In this document: positions 22,920 through 32,240 of the stretch, piece after piece
How the letters are laid out: each line of letters begins with the position of its first letter
How positions within the stretch are numbered: the stretch's first letter is position 1
From: an uncultured Parabacteroides sp.
GTDB lineage: Bacteria > Bacteroidota > Bacteroidia > Bacteroidales > Tannerellaceae
DNA: 32,347 nucleotides
Direction of reading: 5' to 3'
NCBI RefSeq assembly: GCF_905196875.1
Contig: NZ_CAJJWO010000057.1
Coordinates: forward strand, 1-32,347
Notes under the pieces: model-generated
What the model saw: the letters and a program-made list of their open reading frames with translations, nothing else
Database searches by the model: none
What the model was told of the DNA's origin: nothing
Made by a program: the position numbers and the translations under genes

Positions 22920-23354
22920 ATGAATAAAGATTTTAATTACGATTTGCTGCCGTATAAGTTCGCTCACTGTGCGAACAACCAATGCAAACGAGCTGATGAG
23001 TGTCTTCGTAGTAAGGCCATGCAACATATACCGGCAGAGCGCAAGACTATAACCCTTGTCAGTCCGGCGTATGCGAATCCGGGCAATGGGGATTGCACTT
23101 TCTTTAAAGCTGACCGGTTGCAGCTATTTGCCCTGGGAATGACAGACTTACTGGCCCATATACCACATAACGATGCGTTAATTATCAAGCAACAGATGTT
23201 AACCCACTTCGGACGAACGCATTTCTACCGGCTTTGGCGCAAAGAACGTCTTTTTACTCCCGAACAACAGGAATATGTCCGTCAGTTGTTCCTTCAGAGA
23301 GGTCTACAGGATGCTCCCGTGTTCGATGAATACGTTGAGCAGTATGAGTGGTAA
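22920..23354 (+). CDS. DUF6078-like small cysteine-motif protein
   Basis: 144 residues from ATG at 22920 (MNKDFNYDLLPYKFAHC). The open frame extends to 22839, but the promoter at 22873-22902 lies within that extension and would be upstream of the message. Four cysteines stand out: Cys17, Cys22 and Cys28 in HCANNQCKRADECLR, and Cys59 in NGDCTFF, a possible metal or iron-sulfur site. The pattern resembles the DUF6078 family, found mainly in Bacteroidales and without known function. The C-terminal half is helical and basic, with FYRLWRKERLFTPEQQEYVRQLFLQRG, reminiscent of a nucleic-acid-binding helix pair, though that is only an impression. It has its own promoter and is followed by the palindrome array. 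Confidence 0.8.
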   Translation: MNKDFNYDLLPYKFAHCANNQCKRADECLRSKAMQHIPAERKTITLVSPAYANPGNGDCTFFKADRLQLFALGMTDLLAHIPHNDALIIKQQMLTHFGRTHFYRLWRKERLFTPEQQEYVRQLFLQRGLQDAPVFDEYVEQYEW

Positions 23355-23374
23355 AAGAGTATGCATCCTGAAAG

Positions 23375-23438
23375 TGTTTCATGCTAGTGAAACAACTGTT
23401 TCACCTAGGAGAAACAAGTGTTTCTTCATAGTGAAACA
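23375..23438. repeat. Array of three 20-bp palindromes on a 22-bp period
   Basis: Units at 23375-23394, 23397-23416 and 23419-23438 each begin TGTTTC and end GAAACA, with variable 8-bp centres; units are separated by the 2-bp spacers AC and AG. The arms are invariant while centres differ, and the period is close to two helical turns. It sits between the DUF6078-like gene and purL, about 120 bp before the purL -7 box. It could be a cooperative protein-binding array or a set of RNA hairpins. Confidence 0.75.
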
Positions 23439-23554
23439 AACTGTAGGTCGTTGTCTGATCCGTCGTATCTTCCTGCTTTAAAAAAAAGATCCTGCAAGAA
23501 ATGGTTTTAAATCTAAAATGTAAAGATGGATATTCTTATCTGCTACATATTTAC

Positions 23555-23562
23555 TATCTTTG
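23555..23562 (+). promoter_or_regulatory. -7 promoter box for purL
   Basis: TATCTTTG fits TAnnTTTG, 36 bp before the purL ATG at 23599. The -33 region lacks a clear TTTG. No PurR-type or riboswitch element was recognised in the 244-bp gap; the palindrome array at 23375-23438 is its only marked structure. Confidence 0.65.
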
Positions 23563-23598
23563 CAGTCTGTTATTGGAATATCTTAATAAATCGACGAT

Positions 23599-26500
23599 AT
23601 GATTCTATTCTTTCAATCTCCAACAAAGACGGTGCTGGCTGTTGAGGCGGCACATGCTTTCTCTCCTGAAGATGTTCAAAAGCTCGTTTGGTTGTTTAGT
23701 GAAGCAACTCCCGTTCAATCGGAAACATTGGATGGCTGGTATGTTGGTCCACGCCGGGAAATGATCACCCCGTGGAGTACTAATGCCGTGGAAATCACCC
23801 AGAACATGGGATTGAGCGGTATCTCACGTATCGAAGAATACTTCCCTGTTTCTTCCGCTGAGGCAGACCACGACCCGATGTTGCAACGCATCTATAACGG
23901 ACTGAACCAGGATATCTTCACCATCAGTAAACAACCGGAACCGATTGTTTATATCGAAGATATCGAAGCGTACAACAAACAGGAAGGACTGGCTTTGAGC
24001 GACGAAGAAGTTTCTTACCTCAATGAAGTAAGCCAGAAACTGGAACGTAAGCTGACCGACAGCGAAGTGTACGGTTTTGCACAGGTAAACTCGGAACACT
24101 GCCGTCATAAGATCTTCGGCGGTACGTTCATTATCGACGGAGAAGAGAAAGAAAGTTCTCTTTTTAACCTGATCAAGAAGACTTCGGCAGTGAACCCGAA
24201 CAAGCTGGTTTCTGCTTATAAGGATAATGTGGCTTTCAACGAAGGCCCGATGATGGAACAGTTTGCTCCGCTGACAGGCGACAAACCTGATTTTTATGCC
24301 GTAAAGGAAATCAAATCGGTTATCTCGCTGAAGGCTGAAACACATAACTTCCCGACAACCGTAGAGCCGTTCAACGGTGCCGCTACCGGTTCGGGTGGTG
24401 AGATCCGCGACCGTCTGGGCGGGGGTAAGGCTTCTTTGCCTATTGCCGGAACAGCTGTTTATATGACTTCTTATCCGCGTACCGAAGGTGCCCGCGAATG
24501 GGAAAAGATCATGGATCCGCGTCCCTGGTTGTACCAGACTCCGGAACAGATCCTGATCAAGGCTTCAAACGGTGCCTCTACGTTCGGTAACCATTTCGGA
24601 CAGCCGCTGATCTGTGGTTCCGTACTGACTTTCGAACACGAAGAAAACAAGAAGAAATACGCATACGATAAAGTAATCATGCTTGCCGGTGGTGTCGGTT
24701 TCGCTAATATGCGCGACGCACTGAAGGGTAATCCCGAACCGGGTGAGAAGGTGGTTGTGATCGGTGGTGATAACTATCGTATCGGTATGGGTGGTGGTGC
24801 TGTATCGTCTGTAAATACAGGACAGTACACTAGCGGTATCGAGTTGAACGCCGTACAGCGTGCCAACCCCGAAATGCAGAAACGTGCAGCCAACGTGATC
24901 CGTGCGATCGCCGAGTCTGACGAGAACCCGATCGTTTCTATCCACGACCACGGTGCAGGCGGTCACCTGAACTGTTTGTCTGAGTTGGTGGAAGCTACCG
25001 GCGGACATATCGACATGAGCAAACTGCCTGTTGGCGACGCTACACTTTCCGCCAAGGAAATTGTAGGTAACGAAAGCCAGGAGCGTATGGGCTTGCTGAT
25101 GAAGGAAGAAGACGTGGCACGCGTAAAACGTATCGCAGAGCGCGAACGTGCTCCGATGTATGTGGTCGGAGAAACAACAAACGACATGAAGTTTGTTTTC
25201 GAACAGGCCGACGGTGTGAAGCCTATCGACATCAAGCTCGAATATATGTTCGGTAAACCGCCGAGAACGATCATGACAGACCATACGGTGAATGAAACGT
25301 ATGCTCCGGTTGTTTACAAGGAATCTGAATTGCATCACTATCTGGAAAACGTACTGCAACTGGAAGCTGTTGCTTGTAAAGACTGGTTGACCAACAAGGT
25401 AGACCGTTCCGTAACAGGTAAGGTAGCCCGCCAGCAGTGTCAGGGTGAATTGCAGTTGCCGCTGAGTGACCTGGGTGCCGTAGCGTTGGATTACCGCGGA
25501 AAAGCCGGTATCGCTACTTCTATCGGTCACGCTCCGCAGGTGGCTATGATCGATCCGGCTGCCGGTTCGGTAATGGCTATTGCTGAATCGCTGACGAATA
25601 TCGTGTTCGCTCCGTTGGCTGATAAGCTGGAAGGCGTGTCGCTGAGTGCCAACTGGATGTGGCCGTGCCGCAACGAAGGGGAGGATGCCCGTTTGTATAC
25701 AGCTGTTGAAGCGGCTTCCGATTTTGCCTGCTCACTGGGTATCAATATCCCGACAGGTAAAGACTCTTTGTCGATGACTCAGAAGTATGGCGACGAGAAG
25801 GTGATCGCTCCGGGTACGGTGATTATTTCAGCCGGTGCCGAAGTAAGCGATATCCGCAAGATCGTTTCTCCTGTTTTAGTGAACGACAAGAACTCATACA
25901 TATATTATATAGACTTCTCGTTCGATACGATGAAGCTGGGCGGTTCTGCTTTTGCTCAGGCTTTGAACAAGCTGGGTGACGAAGTGCCGACAGTAAAGGA
26001 TAGCGAATACTTTGCCGATGCATTCAACGCAGTGCAGGAAGCTATCGAAAAGAACCTGATCCTGGCCGGTCATGATATTTCTGCCGGTGGTATGATCACT
26101 GCTTTGTTGGAAATGTGCTTCGCCAATGTAGAAGGCGGCTTGCAGGTCAATCTGGATAAGTTGTCGGAAACAGATATCGTGAAGATCCTGTTTGCTGAAA
26201 ACCCGGGTATCTTGGTGCAGGTGAAAGACAAGAAAGCATTCGAAAAGTTGATGGAAGAAGCCGGTGTAGGTTTCGCCGTTATCGCCAAGCCGACAGACGA
26301 ACGTCATATCCTCGTCGATAAAGACGGTGTGGAATATCACTTCGGTATCGACTATATGCGTGATGTATGGTACGAATCTTCTTACAAGCTGGATGTAAAA
26401 CAGTCGGGAAGCGTATGCGCAGGCAACCGTTTCGAAAACTATAAGATGCAGCCGCTGGAAGTGAAGTACAATAAGAGCTTCACCGGAAAGCTTTCTTCTT

Positions 26501-27291
26501 ATGGCTTGTCTGCCGACCGCAAGGGGCCGAGTGGAATCAAAGCAGCCGTGATCCGTGAAAAGGGTACACAGTGCGAACGTGAAACTGCTTACGCGCTGTA
26601 TCTGGCTGGTTTCGATGTGAAAGACGTTCACATGACCGACCTTGCTTCAGGACGCGAAACGTTGGAAGATGTAAATTTCATCGTATTCTGCGGTGGTTTC
26701 TCCAACTCCGACGTTCTGGGTTCTGCCAAAGGATGGGCCGGTGGTTTCTTCTACAACGAAAAGGCGAAGAAAGCGCTCGAAAACTTCTATGCACGTCCTG
26801 ATACGATGAGTATGGGTATCTGTAACGGTTGCCAGTTGATGGCCGAACTGGGACTGGTTTATCCGGAACACGAACAGAAACATAAGATGTTGCACAACGA
26901 CTCCCATAAGTTCGAATCTAACTTCGTCACTTTGGAGATCCCGAAGAACGACTCTATCATGTTCGGCTCGTTGAGCGGAAACAAGATCGGTGTTTGGGTA
27001 GCCCACGGAGAAGGTAAGTTCTCTTTCCCGTATGACGAAAAAGAATATCACATTGTTGCTAAATACAACTATGACGGTTATCCTGCCAATCCGAACGGTT
27101 CGCCTTGGTCTGTTGCCGGTGTATGTTCGAAAGACGGTCGCCATCTGGCCATGATGCCTCACCCGGAACGTGCTTTGTTCCCGTGGCAGTGCGGTTACTA
27201 TCCGAACGATCGCAAGAATAGCGACGAGGTAACTCCGTGGATCGAAGGTTTCGTGAATGCACGCAAGTGGATTGAAGAAAACAAGAAGTAA
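23599..27291 (+). CDS. purL: Phosphoribosylformylglycinamidine (FGAM) synthase, single-chain form
   Basis: 1230 residues, the usual size of the large, single-chain PurL. It converts FGAR, glutamine and ATP to FGAM in the fourth step of de novo purine synthesis in the cytosol. N-terminal PurS-like region, then the two ATP-binding AIRS-type halves with NSEHCRHKIFGG, ETHNFPTTVEPFNGAATGSGG and SIHDHGAGGHLNCLSELVEATGG, then a C-terminal glutamine amidotransferase with nucleophile Cys1075 (MGICNGCQLMAELG) and the His1188/Glu1190 pair (MMPHPERALFPW). All expected catalytic residues are present. The codon use is strongly biased toward GC-ending, highly expressed codons, which creates long antisense open frames that are not genes. 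It is monocistronic between its promoter and a strong terminator. Confidence 0.98.
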   Translation: MILFFQSPTKTVLAVEAAHAFSPEDVQKLVWLFSEATPVQSETLDGWYVGPRREMITPWSTNAVEITQNMGLSGISRIEEYFPVSSAEADHDPMLQRIYNGLNQDIFTISKQPEPIVYIEDIEAYNKQEGLALSDEEVSYLNEVSQKLERKLTDSEVYGFAQVNSEHCRHKIFGGTFIIDGEEKESSLFNLIKKTSAVNPNKLVSAYKDNVAFNEGPMMEQFAPLTGDKPDFYAVKEIKSVISLKAETHNFPTTVEPFNGAATGSGGEIRDRLGGGKASLPIAGTAVYMTSYPRTEGAREWEKIMDPRPWLYQTPEQILIKASNGASTFGNHFGQPLICGSVLTFEHEENKKKYAYDKVIMLAGGVGFANMRDALKGNPEPGEKVVVIGGDNYRIGMGGGAVSSVNTGQYTSGIELNAVQRANPEMQKRAANVIRAIAESDENPIVSIHDHGAGGHLNCLSELVEATGGHIDMSKLPVGDATLSAKEIVGNESQERMGLLMKEEDVARVKRIAERERAPMYVVGETTNDMKFVFEQADGVKPIDIKLEYMFGKPPRTIMTDHTVNETYAPVVYKESELHHYLENVLQLEAVACKDWLTNKVDRSVTGKVARQQCQGELQLPLSDLGAVALDYRGKAGIATSIGHAPQVAMIDPAAGSVMAIAESLTNIVFAPLADKLEGVSLSANWMWPCRNEGEDARLYTAVEAASDFACSLGINIPTGKDSLSMTQKYGDEKVIAPGTVIISAGAEVSDIRKIVSPVLVNDKNSYIYYIDFSFDTMKLGGSAFAQALNKLGDEVPTVKDSEYFADAFNAVQEAIEKNLILAGHDISAGGMITALLEMCFANVEGGLQVNLDKLSETDIVKILFAENPGILVQVKDKKAFEKLMEEAGVGFAVIAKPTDERHILVDKDGVEYHFGIDYMRDVWYESSYKLDVKQSGSVCAGNRFENYKMQPLEVKYNKSFTGKLSSYGLSADRKGPSGIKAAVIREKGTQCERETAYALYLAGFDVKDVHMTDLASGRETLEDVNFIVFCGGFSNSDVLGSAKGWAGGFFYNEKAKKALENFYARPDTMSMGICNGCQLMAELGLVYPEHEQKHKMLHNDSHKFESNFVTLEIPKNDSIMFGSLSGNKIGVWVAHGEGKFSFPYDEKEYHIVAKYNYDGYPANPNGSPWSVAGVCSKDGRHLAMMPHPERALFPWQCGYYPNDRKNSDEVTPWIEGFVNARKWIEENKK

Positions 27292-27318
27292 GAAAAAGAG
27301 ATACATCTTTATAAAAGT

Positions 27319-27354
27319 AAAGGTTGCAATGTTCTGAACATTGCAACCTTTTTT
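27319..27354. terminator. Bidirectional terminator between purL and the second SusCD operon
   Basis: A perfect 15-bp stem (27319-27333 with 27337-27351) with a 3-nt loop, CTG, followed by TTTTTT on the plus strand and by CCTTTACTTTT on the minus strand. It can end both the purL message and the convergent SusCD message, although 80 bp of unremarkable sequence lies between it and the SusD stop. Confidence 0.93.
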
Positions 27355-27442
27355 CTATGAATAAGCAACCTGGAAATATTATTATTAAGTGCGAAATTGT
27401 TAGTTAATGCGGCCATTTATTCATAGTAGTTTCATCGGGTGA

Positions 27443-29161
27443 TTACCAACCTTTAGTTGTTTGCTTCAACAACGGATTGGCATCCAGCTGACGTTTGGGG
27501 ATCGGGAAGATCGTGTATTCCTTGTCCGACGGATCCACGTCTTTGTCCCACCAGGCATTGCCGAAGCGTCCCCAACGGATCAGATCCGAACGGCGGCGGC
27601 GTTCGCCGATAAACTCACGGCCCCATTCGTCTACAAACTCCTGATCGGTCAGCAAGGCCGGGTTCTGTGCATAGCTGTATTTGCTCCACTCGTCGGCCGG
27701 ATAGTTTCTGATGCGTACGAAATCGAGCAGTTCGGCTGCCTTTGTCTTGTTGCCGCTTCTGTAGTTGATCTCTGCCAGCATGTAATAGATTTCAGCCAGG
27801 CGGATTTCCGGTGCGGACTGGCACATATAGAGTCCGTCGCCTTCCTGCAGATAAGGGAATTTGTTGAAGCGGACACCTGAGTTCTCTTCACCTGTCGTGA
27901 CGCGCGAACCTTTTTCTTTAGCAGTGCTGAGGCCTTCGGAGAAACGTCCTACCTGGTCTACATAGATCAGCGGTTCGCCTTTGTATTCCTCTGTGCCTTT
28001 CACTGTCTCGTCCGTATAGCCGTATCCTTTGGTATAGTCGAACTTATACTGGGTTCCGATCATAAAGAACCCTTCGTAGTCGCCGTTGGCACTCGTTATC
28101 TGGAACGGTTGTTTGCGGTAATCGCAGTCTGCATATTTTTCGTACGGGGTTCCCAGTTGACTGGCAAAGTTGTAGACGTTACCGTCGAAATCCCTTGAAG
28201 GTGTCATGTGGATACCATTGTTACCACCGTCGGGATTACCTAATGCCTGGCCGGAAGTGTAGTGCAGGAAGGAGTCGTGGAAACCGCCGAACTGGTACAC
28301 ATTGCGTTTGTGGGGGAATTCGAACAACAGTTCAGGAGATCTGTATCCTTTGATGCCGGAGCGGAACGGATCGCGGTAATCATTCTGGTTGATATGATAT
28401 TCTCCGTATTTACCGGCAATAATATCTTCACAGAATGTTTTACAGTCAGCCGAACGGTCTACGTTAAGCCATACTTGTGAGTTGAAATAGATACGGGCCA
28501 GCAATGCCGCAGCAGGAGCCTGGGTGAAACGACCGACAATATTCTCTTTTTTCAGTTGAGGCAATACATCTTTCAGTTCACTTTCGATATAACTGAATAC
28601 TTCTTCGGGTGTAGCTTGGGCGAGCAGTTCGTCCGGTGCATCCTTTTCCGTGAAGATAGGTACATTCCGGTAGAAGTCGATCAGGAAGATATAGAACCAG
28701 GCACGTAAAGTACGCAGCTCGCCGATGTAATTGTTTTTCTCTTCATCCGTGATTCCCATAGACTGGAAGTCCAGGATGTTGAAGTCGCGGAGCAACGAGT
28801 TGATCTGCTGTATTCCCTGATACGGGCCGACCCAGCCACCGTTGATCTGGTTCATATCATAATTCCATTTATGCTCGTGCAGGCGGACCCATTGTCCGTC
28901 GTCATAACCGTGGCGTCCTTTTTGTGTCCATACGAAATGGTCGCCGGTAAGTTCCTGCAACTGCCAGCGGTCGCCGTCCCAACCGCACCATTGCGCATGT
29001 TCATACGGGCGGAGTACGGTTGCTTCGACAGACGCCTTATCGGTGAAATAGTTGTCGCTTGTCAATATATTGAATGGCTCTTCCGTCAGATCCGTACAGG
29101 AAGTAAAAGCCATAGTCGTCGCCATCAGGCTGACTGCACAAAGTGATTTTATATTTTTCAT
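27443..29161 (-). CDS. SusD/RagB-family glycan-binding lipoprotein (second locus)
   Basis: 572 residues. The signal ends at FTSC (Cys22), followed by TDLTEEPFNILTSDNYFTDKASVEATVLRPYEHAQWCGWDGDRWQ, a SusD-like start. The helical core contains IGELRTLRAWFYIFLIDFYRNVPIF, and the C-terminal signature is FVDEWGREFIGERRRRSDLIRWGRFG with the terminal YTIFPIPKRQLDANPLLKQ. It binds glycans on the outer membrane as partner of the SusC encoded 17 bp upstream. It is only distantly like the first SusD, so a different ligand is likely. No enzymes of this locus lie inside the window, so the substrate cannot be named. Confidence 0.95.
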   Translation of the reverse strand: MKNIKSLCAVSLMATTMAFTSCTDLTEEPFNILTSDNYFTDKASVEATVLRPYEHAQWCGWDGDRWQLQELTGDHFVWTQKGRHGYDDGQWVRLHEHKWNYDMNQINGGWVGPYQGIQQINSLLRDFNILDFQSMGITDEEKNNYIGELRTLRAWFYIFLIDFYRNVPIFTEKDAPDELLAQATPEEVFSYIESELKDVLPQLKKENIVGRFTQAPAAALLARIYFNSQVWLNVDRSADCKTFCEDIIAGKYGEYHINQNDYRDPFRSGIKGYRSPELLFEFPHKRNVYQFGGFHDSFLHYTSGQALGNPDGGNNGIHMTPSRDFDGNVYNFASQLGTPYEKYADCDYRKQPFQITSANGDYEGFFMIGTQYKFDYTKGYGYTDETVKGTEEYKGEPLIYVDQVGRFSEGLSTAKEKGSRVTTGEENSGVRFNKFPYLQEGDGLYMCQSAPEIRLAEIYYMLAEINYRSGNKTKAAELLDFVRIRNYPADEWSKYSYAQNPALLTDQEFVDEWGREFIGERRRRSDLIRWGRFGNAWWDKDVDPSDKEYTIFPIPKRQLDANPLLKQTTKGW

Positions 29162-29178
29162 GCTGTATATGCTTTAAT

Positions 29179-32175
29179 TTAGTAACTGATTTGAACTCCG
29201 AATGATACGTTGCGGGCTGTCGGATATAGGTCCATACTGCCTCTGCCGGCCCATAAGCCTGTGACGTCGACACTTGACGGATCCATGCCGCCTGAATACT
29301 TCGTGATGGTAAACACGTTCTTCATGGTTGCGTAGATACGCAGGTTGGAGATCCATTTTGTATTCAGTTTAGGTGTCCATCCCAGCGTGATGTTATCCAG
29401 TTTCAGGTAATTACCGTTTTCGAGGAAGTAATCGCACATGATCTTTTCGCCTTTGATATGGGCATTTTCCTTATAGGCGGATGTCAGCTTGTTGATTCCG
29501 GTTACGCCCTGCAAGCCGTAATACATCTGATATTGGTTGAGTATCTGGTAATCGAAGCGTCCGCGGAAATAGAGCGACAGGTCGAAGCCTTTGTAGGTGA
29601 AGGTGTTGCCCCAGGCCATTTCCCATTTTGGAGTACCGTTGCCGATATAGGTTCTGTCCGCTTCGCCGGCGTCGCGTCCGCGTATGGTTTCTGCTCCTTT
29701 TTCACCACCTTTGTAAACCATGATATTTCCGTCTTCATCGACACCTGCATAACGGTATCCGTAGAATGAACCGATCTCGATGCCATCCTGCAAACGTTGG
29801 CACGGGCCGGGGTTTCCGGGTGAGGGCAGACCGTCGCCTTCCATATAACCCAACTCATATTTCTCGTTGGAGAATGATTTCAGCTTCGATTTGGTATAGG
29901 CAAGCGTAGCGTTGGTTGAATAGGTGAACTTGTCGTTTTGTACGGCATCCCAGTTTACCTGCAGTTCAAAACCTTTAGAATTGGTTGTACCCACATTGGT
30001 CATGATCTTTTCGTGCAAATAGGGAGGAACCGGCACCTGATATTCACCGATCACATCTTTCCCTTCGCGGATGAAGAGGTCTAGACTACCGGACAGGCGG
30101 GAGTTGAACAAGGTATAATCGATACCCAGATTGTAGGATATTTGTTTTTCCCAGGACAGGTCTTTGTTCGGGTTGTTTCCCGGGCCGTACACCTGAACCC
30201 ATTTACCTTCACTGTTCGGCATCCATCCGTAACCGGTATATTTCGCCAGGGAGATGTATTTATCGAAGCCCGAACGTCCGGTTTGTCCGTAAGAGAAACG
30301 GAGTTTCAGGTCATTCACCGTCTGCGAGTCTTCGAAGAAGGAAAGACGGGAAACACGCCATGCGGCAGAAGCAGCAGGGAAAGCACCCCATTTATGATCC
30401 GTACCGAATTTGGTATTACCTTCGTAACGGATAGAACCCGTAAACAGGAAAGTATTATCGAAATCATAATTGACACGTCCCAGGAAAGCGATCGTCTTTT
30501 CTTTGTTTTTGTCAGACTCCATACCCAGACGTCCGTCTGCTTTGTTGTAGTCGCCGGCTCCCAGGTTGTTGTACAGGAAAGCGTCTGTCGGGAAGTTCAT
30601 GTTTTCAGCATTGAACTTTTCCCAGTTGAATTCCTGATAGGAGTAACCGCCCATCACTTTCAGGTGGTGCTGATCTATATCCAGCGAATAATTGCCTAAC
30701 CATTCTAACGTATAGTCGACCCATTTTTCATTTTCCAGGCGGGCACGTCCGTTACGGCTGTTGTTGATCGACTCGCGATGGTCTTTGAAATAATACTCGC
30801 GTTGCTTCTTGTCATGTCCCTGGCGGCCGAGTTTTAATTCGGTATTCAGGTTCTTCAGGATGTTGAGTTTGATGTTGAAGTCGGTTGTCAGGTATTCCTG
30901 TGTAGCTCCGTTTTCACGTCTTGTCAGGTTGAAGATCGGGTTGTAACTATCGAAGTTGTTGCGGAATGCATCCATTTCGTCTATCGAATAGGTCGGATTC
31001 AGTTCGACTGCCTGTTTGAAACTTCCATAATCGGTGTAATCTTCATCGGCGTAACGATAGGATATGTTTCCTGTCACTTCCAATAAACCTTCTAAAGTGA
31101 TTTGTTTGAAGCTGGCACGTAAACCATATTCTTTACGATCTGTTGCAATGTCGAGTCCTTCTTTCGAACGGTAGTTTGCCGAGATACGGAAGATGCTGGA
31201 TTCGCTACCACCGGAAAGCGCTAGGTTGTGGTTCTGTCCGAAGTTGTTTTTGTTGAGCAACTCGTCGTACCAATTTGTACGGGAACCGTAATCCTTTCCG
31301 ATATTGTTAGCCACAAACTCTTCCGGGCTCAGGATTTCCGGTCGTGCAGCAACGAAATCATGTTCGGCATAACCATCGTATGTGATGGATACTTTACCGG
31401 CTTTTCCCTGCTTCGTCTGAACCAGGATAACTCCGTTTGCTCCGCGGGAACCGTAGATGGCAGCGGCAGAGCCATCCTTCAATACTGTTATAGATTCAAT
31501 GTCCTGCTGGGCAAGATTCCGCAGGTCACCACCTGGCATTCCGTCGATAACGATCAACGGACCGTTTCCGGCTTTCAAAGAAGAGGCTCCGCGTACCTGG
31601 ATACTCGGACTGGCATTCGGGTCGGCTGCTGCCGTATTGGATACGGATACACCGGCTACTTTACCGTCTATCATCTGTAACGGACTGTTGGAAGCCCCTT
31701 GCAGGAAGTCTTTACTTTTTACACTTGTCACGGCAGTTGTCAGGTCTTTTTTCACCGTACTACCATAACCGACAACGACTACTTCCTGTAAGTTTTCGGC
31801 ATCTTCTTCCAATGTGATCTCGAATTTTGACTTATTCCGTACGGCAACTTCCTGGGTTTTATAACCGATATAAGAGATTTGTAAAATAGTGTTTTCAGGA
31901 ACATTCTCGAGCGTGAACTTACCGTCCATATCTGTGATATTTCCATTGGTTGTGCCCTTAATAACGACATTTGCCCCGATAATGGGAATACCATTGGTAT
32001 CAATGACTTTACCGGTAATAGCCCTGCTCTGTTGTACGGTGTTTGATACAGGTATGTCTTCTGATTTATAGCTGTTTGTGTCTGTTGCATTTGCCGGAAA
32101 AGCAGAGAGTAACAGGCAGAATGTGGATACATAGACTGTATCTCTGAAAGAAATCGATTTAATTGCTTTCTTCAT
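29179..32175 (-). CDS. SusC/RagA TonB-dependent outer-membrane transporter (second locus, no STN domain)
   Basis: 998 residues. Signal peptide ending near AFPANA; a carboxypeptidase-regulatory-like domain (ITGKVIDTNGIPIIGANVVIKGTTNG, about 53-130); the plug with LQEVVVVGYGSTVKKDL and ESITVLKDGSAAAIYGSRGANGVILVQTK; then the beta barrel ending NVSFGVQISY with a terminal aromatic. It imports oligosaccharides with TonB energy and works with the SusD encoded downstream. Unlike the first SusC it lacks an STN domain, so control should come from another system, such as a hybrid two-component regulator beyond the right edge. The 172 bp upstream show no TAnnTTTG box but contain a TACGTAT direct repeat. 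Confidence 0.96.
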   Translation of the reverse strand: MKKAIKSISFRDTVYVSTFCLLLSAFPANATDTNSYKSEDIPVSNTVQQSRAITGKVIDTNGIPIIGANVVIKGTTNGNITDMDGKFTLENVPENTILQISYIGYKTQEVAVRNKSKFEITLEEDAENLQEVVVVGYGSTVKKDLTTAVTSVKSKDFLQGASNSPLQMIDGKVAGVSVSNTAAADPNASPSIQVRGASSLKAGNGPLIVIDGMPGGDLRNLAQQDIESITVLKDGSAAAIYGSRGANGVILVQTKQGKAGKVSITYDGYAEHDFVAARPEILSPEEFVANNIGKDYGSRTNWYDELLNKNNFGQNHNLALSGGSESSIFRISANYRSKEGLDIATDRKEYGLRASFKQITLEGLLEVTGNISYRYADEDYTDYGSFKQAVELNPTYSIDEMDAFRNNFDSYNPIFNLTRRENGATQEYLTTDFNIKLNILKNLNTELKLGRQGHDKKQREYYFKDHRESINNSRNGRARLENEKWVDYTLEWLGNYSLDIDQHHLKVMGGYSYQEFNWEKFNAENMNFPTDAFLYNNLGAGDYNKADGRLGMESDKNKEKTIAFLGRVNYDFDNTFLFTGSIRYEGNTKFGTDHKWGAFPAASAAWRVSRLSFFEDSQTVNDLKLRFSYGQTGRSGFDKYISLAKYTGYGWMPNSEGKWVQVYGPGNNPNKDLSWEKQISYNLGIDYTLFNSRLSGSLDLFIREGKDVIGEYQVPVPPYLHEKIMTNVGTTNSKGFELQVNWDAVQNDKFTYSTNATLAYTKSKLKSFSNEKYELGYMEGDGLPSPGNPGPCQRLQDGIEIGSFYGYRYAGVDEDGNIMVYKGGEKGAETIRGRDAGEADRTYIGNGTPKWEMAWGNTFTYKGFDLSLYFRGRFDYQILNQYQMYYGLQGVTGINKLTSAYKENAHIKGEKIMCDYFLENGNYLKLDNITLGWTPKLNTKWISNLRIYATMKNVFTITKYSGGMDPSSVDVTGLWAGRGSMDLYPTARNVSFGVQISY

Positions 32176-32222
32176 AATTTAATTAATACTAGTTAGATTT
32201 AATAAATTGAATTGATAAAAAT

Positions 32223-32240
32223 TACGTATTTGATACGTAT
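32223..32240. repeat. TACGTAT direct repeat upstream of the second susC
   Basis: TACGTAT occurs at 32223-32229 and 32234-32240, an 11-bp period (one helical turn), about 50-65 bp before the susC start codon. Each contains the palindrome TACGTA. The position suits an activator site. The rest of 32176-32347 shows only A/T-rich sequence. Confidence 0.45.

Noticed and set aside
23375..23438. CRISPR array
   Set aside because: Repeats are 20 bp with 2-bp gaps, so there are no spacers, and no cas genes are present.
24565..25530. Long open frame (321 codons) on the minus strand inside purL, with others at 25894-26631 and 26647-27306
   Set aside because: They lie wholly antisense to a complete purL with all catalytic motifs. 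Strong codon bias in purL removes stop codons from the opposite strand, and the translations resemble no protein.
31228..31680. Plus-strand open frames antisense to the second susC
   Set aside because: They are shadows of a complete SusC frame with plug and barrel signatures.
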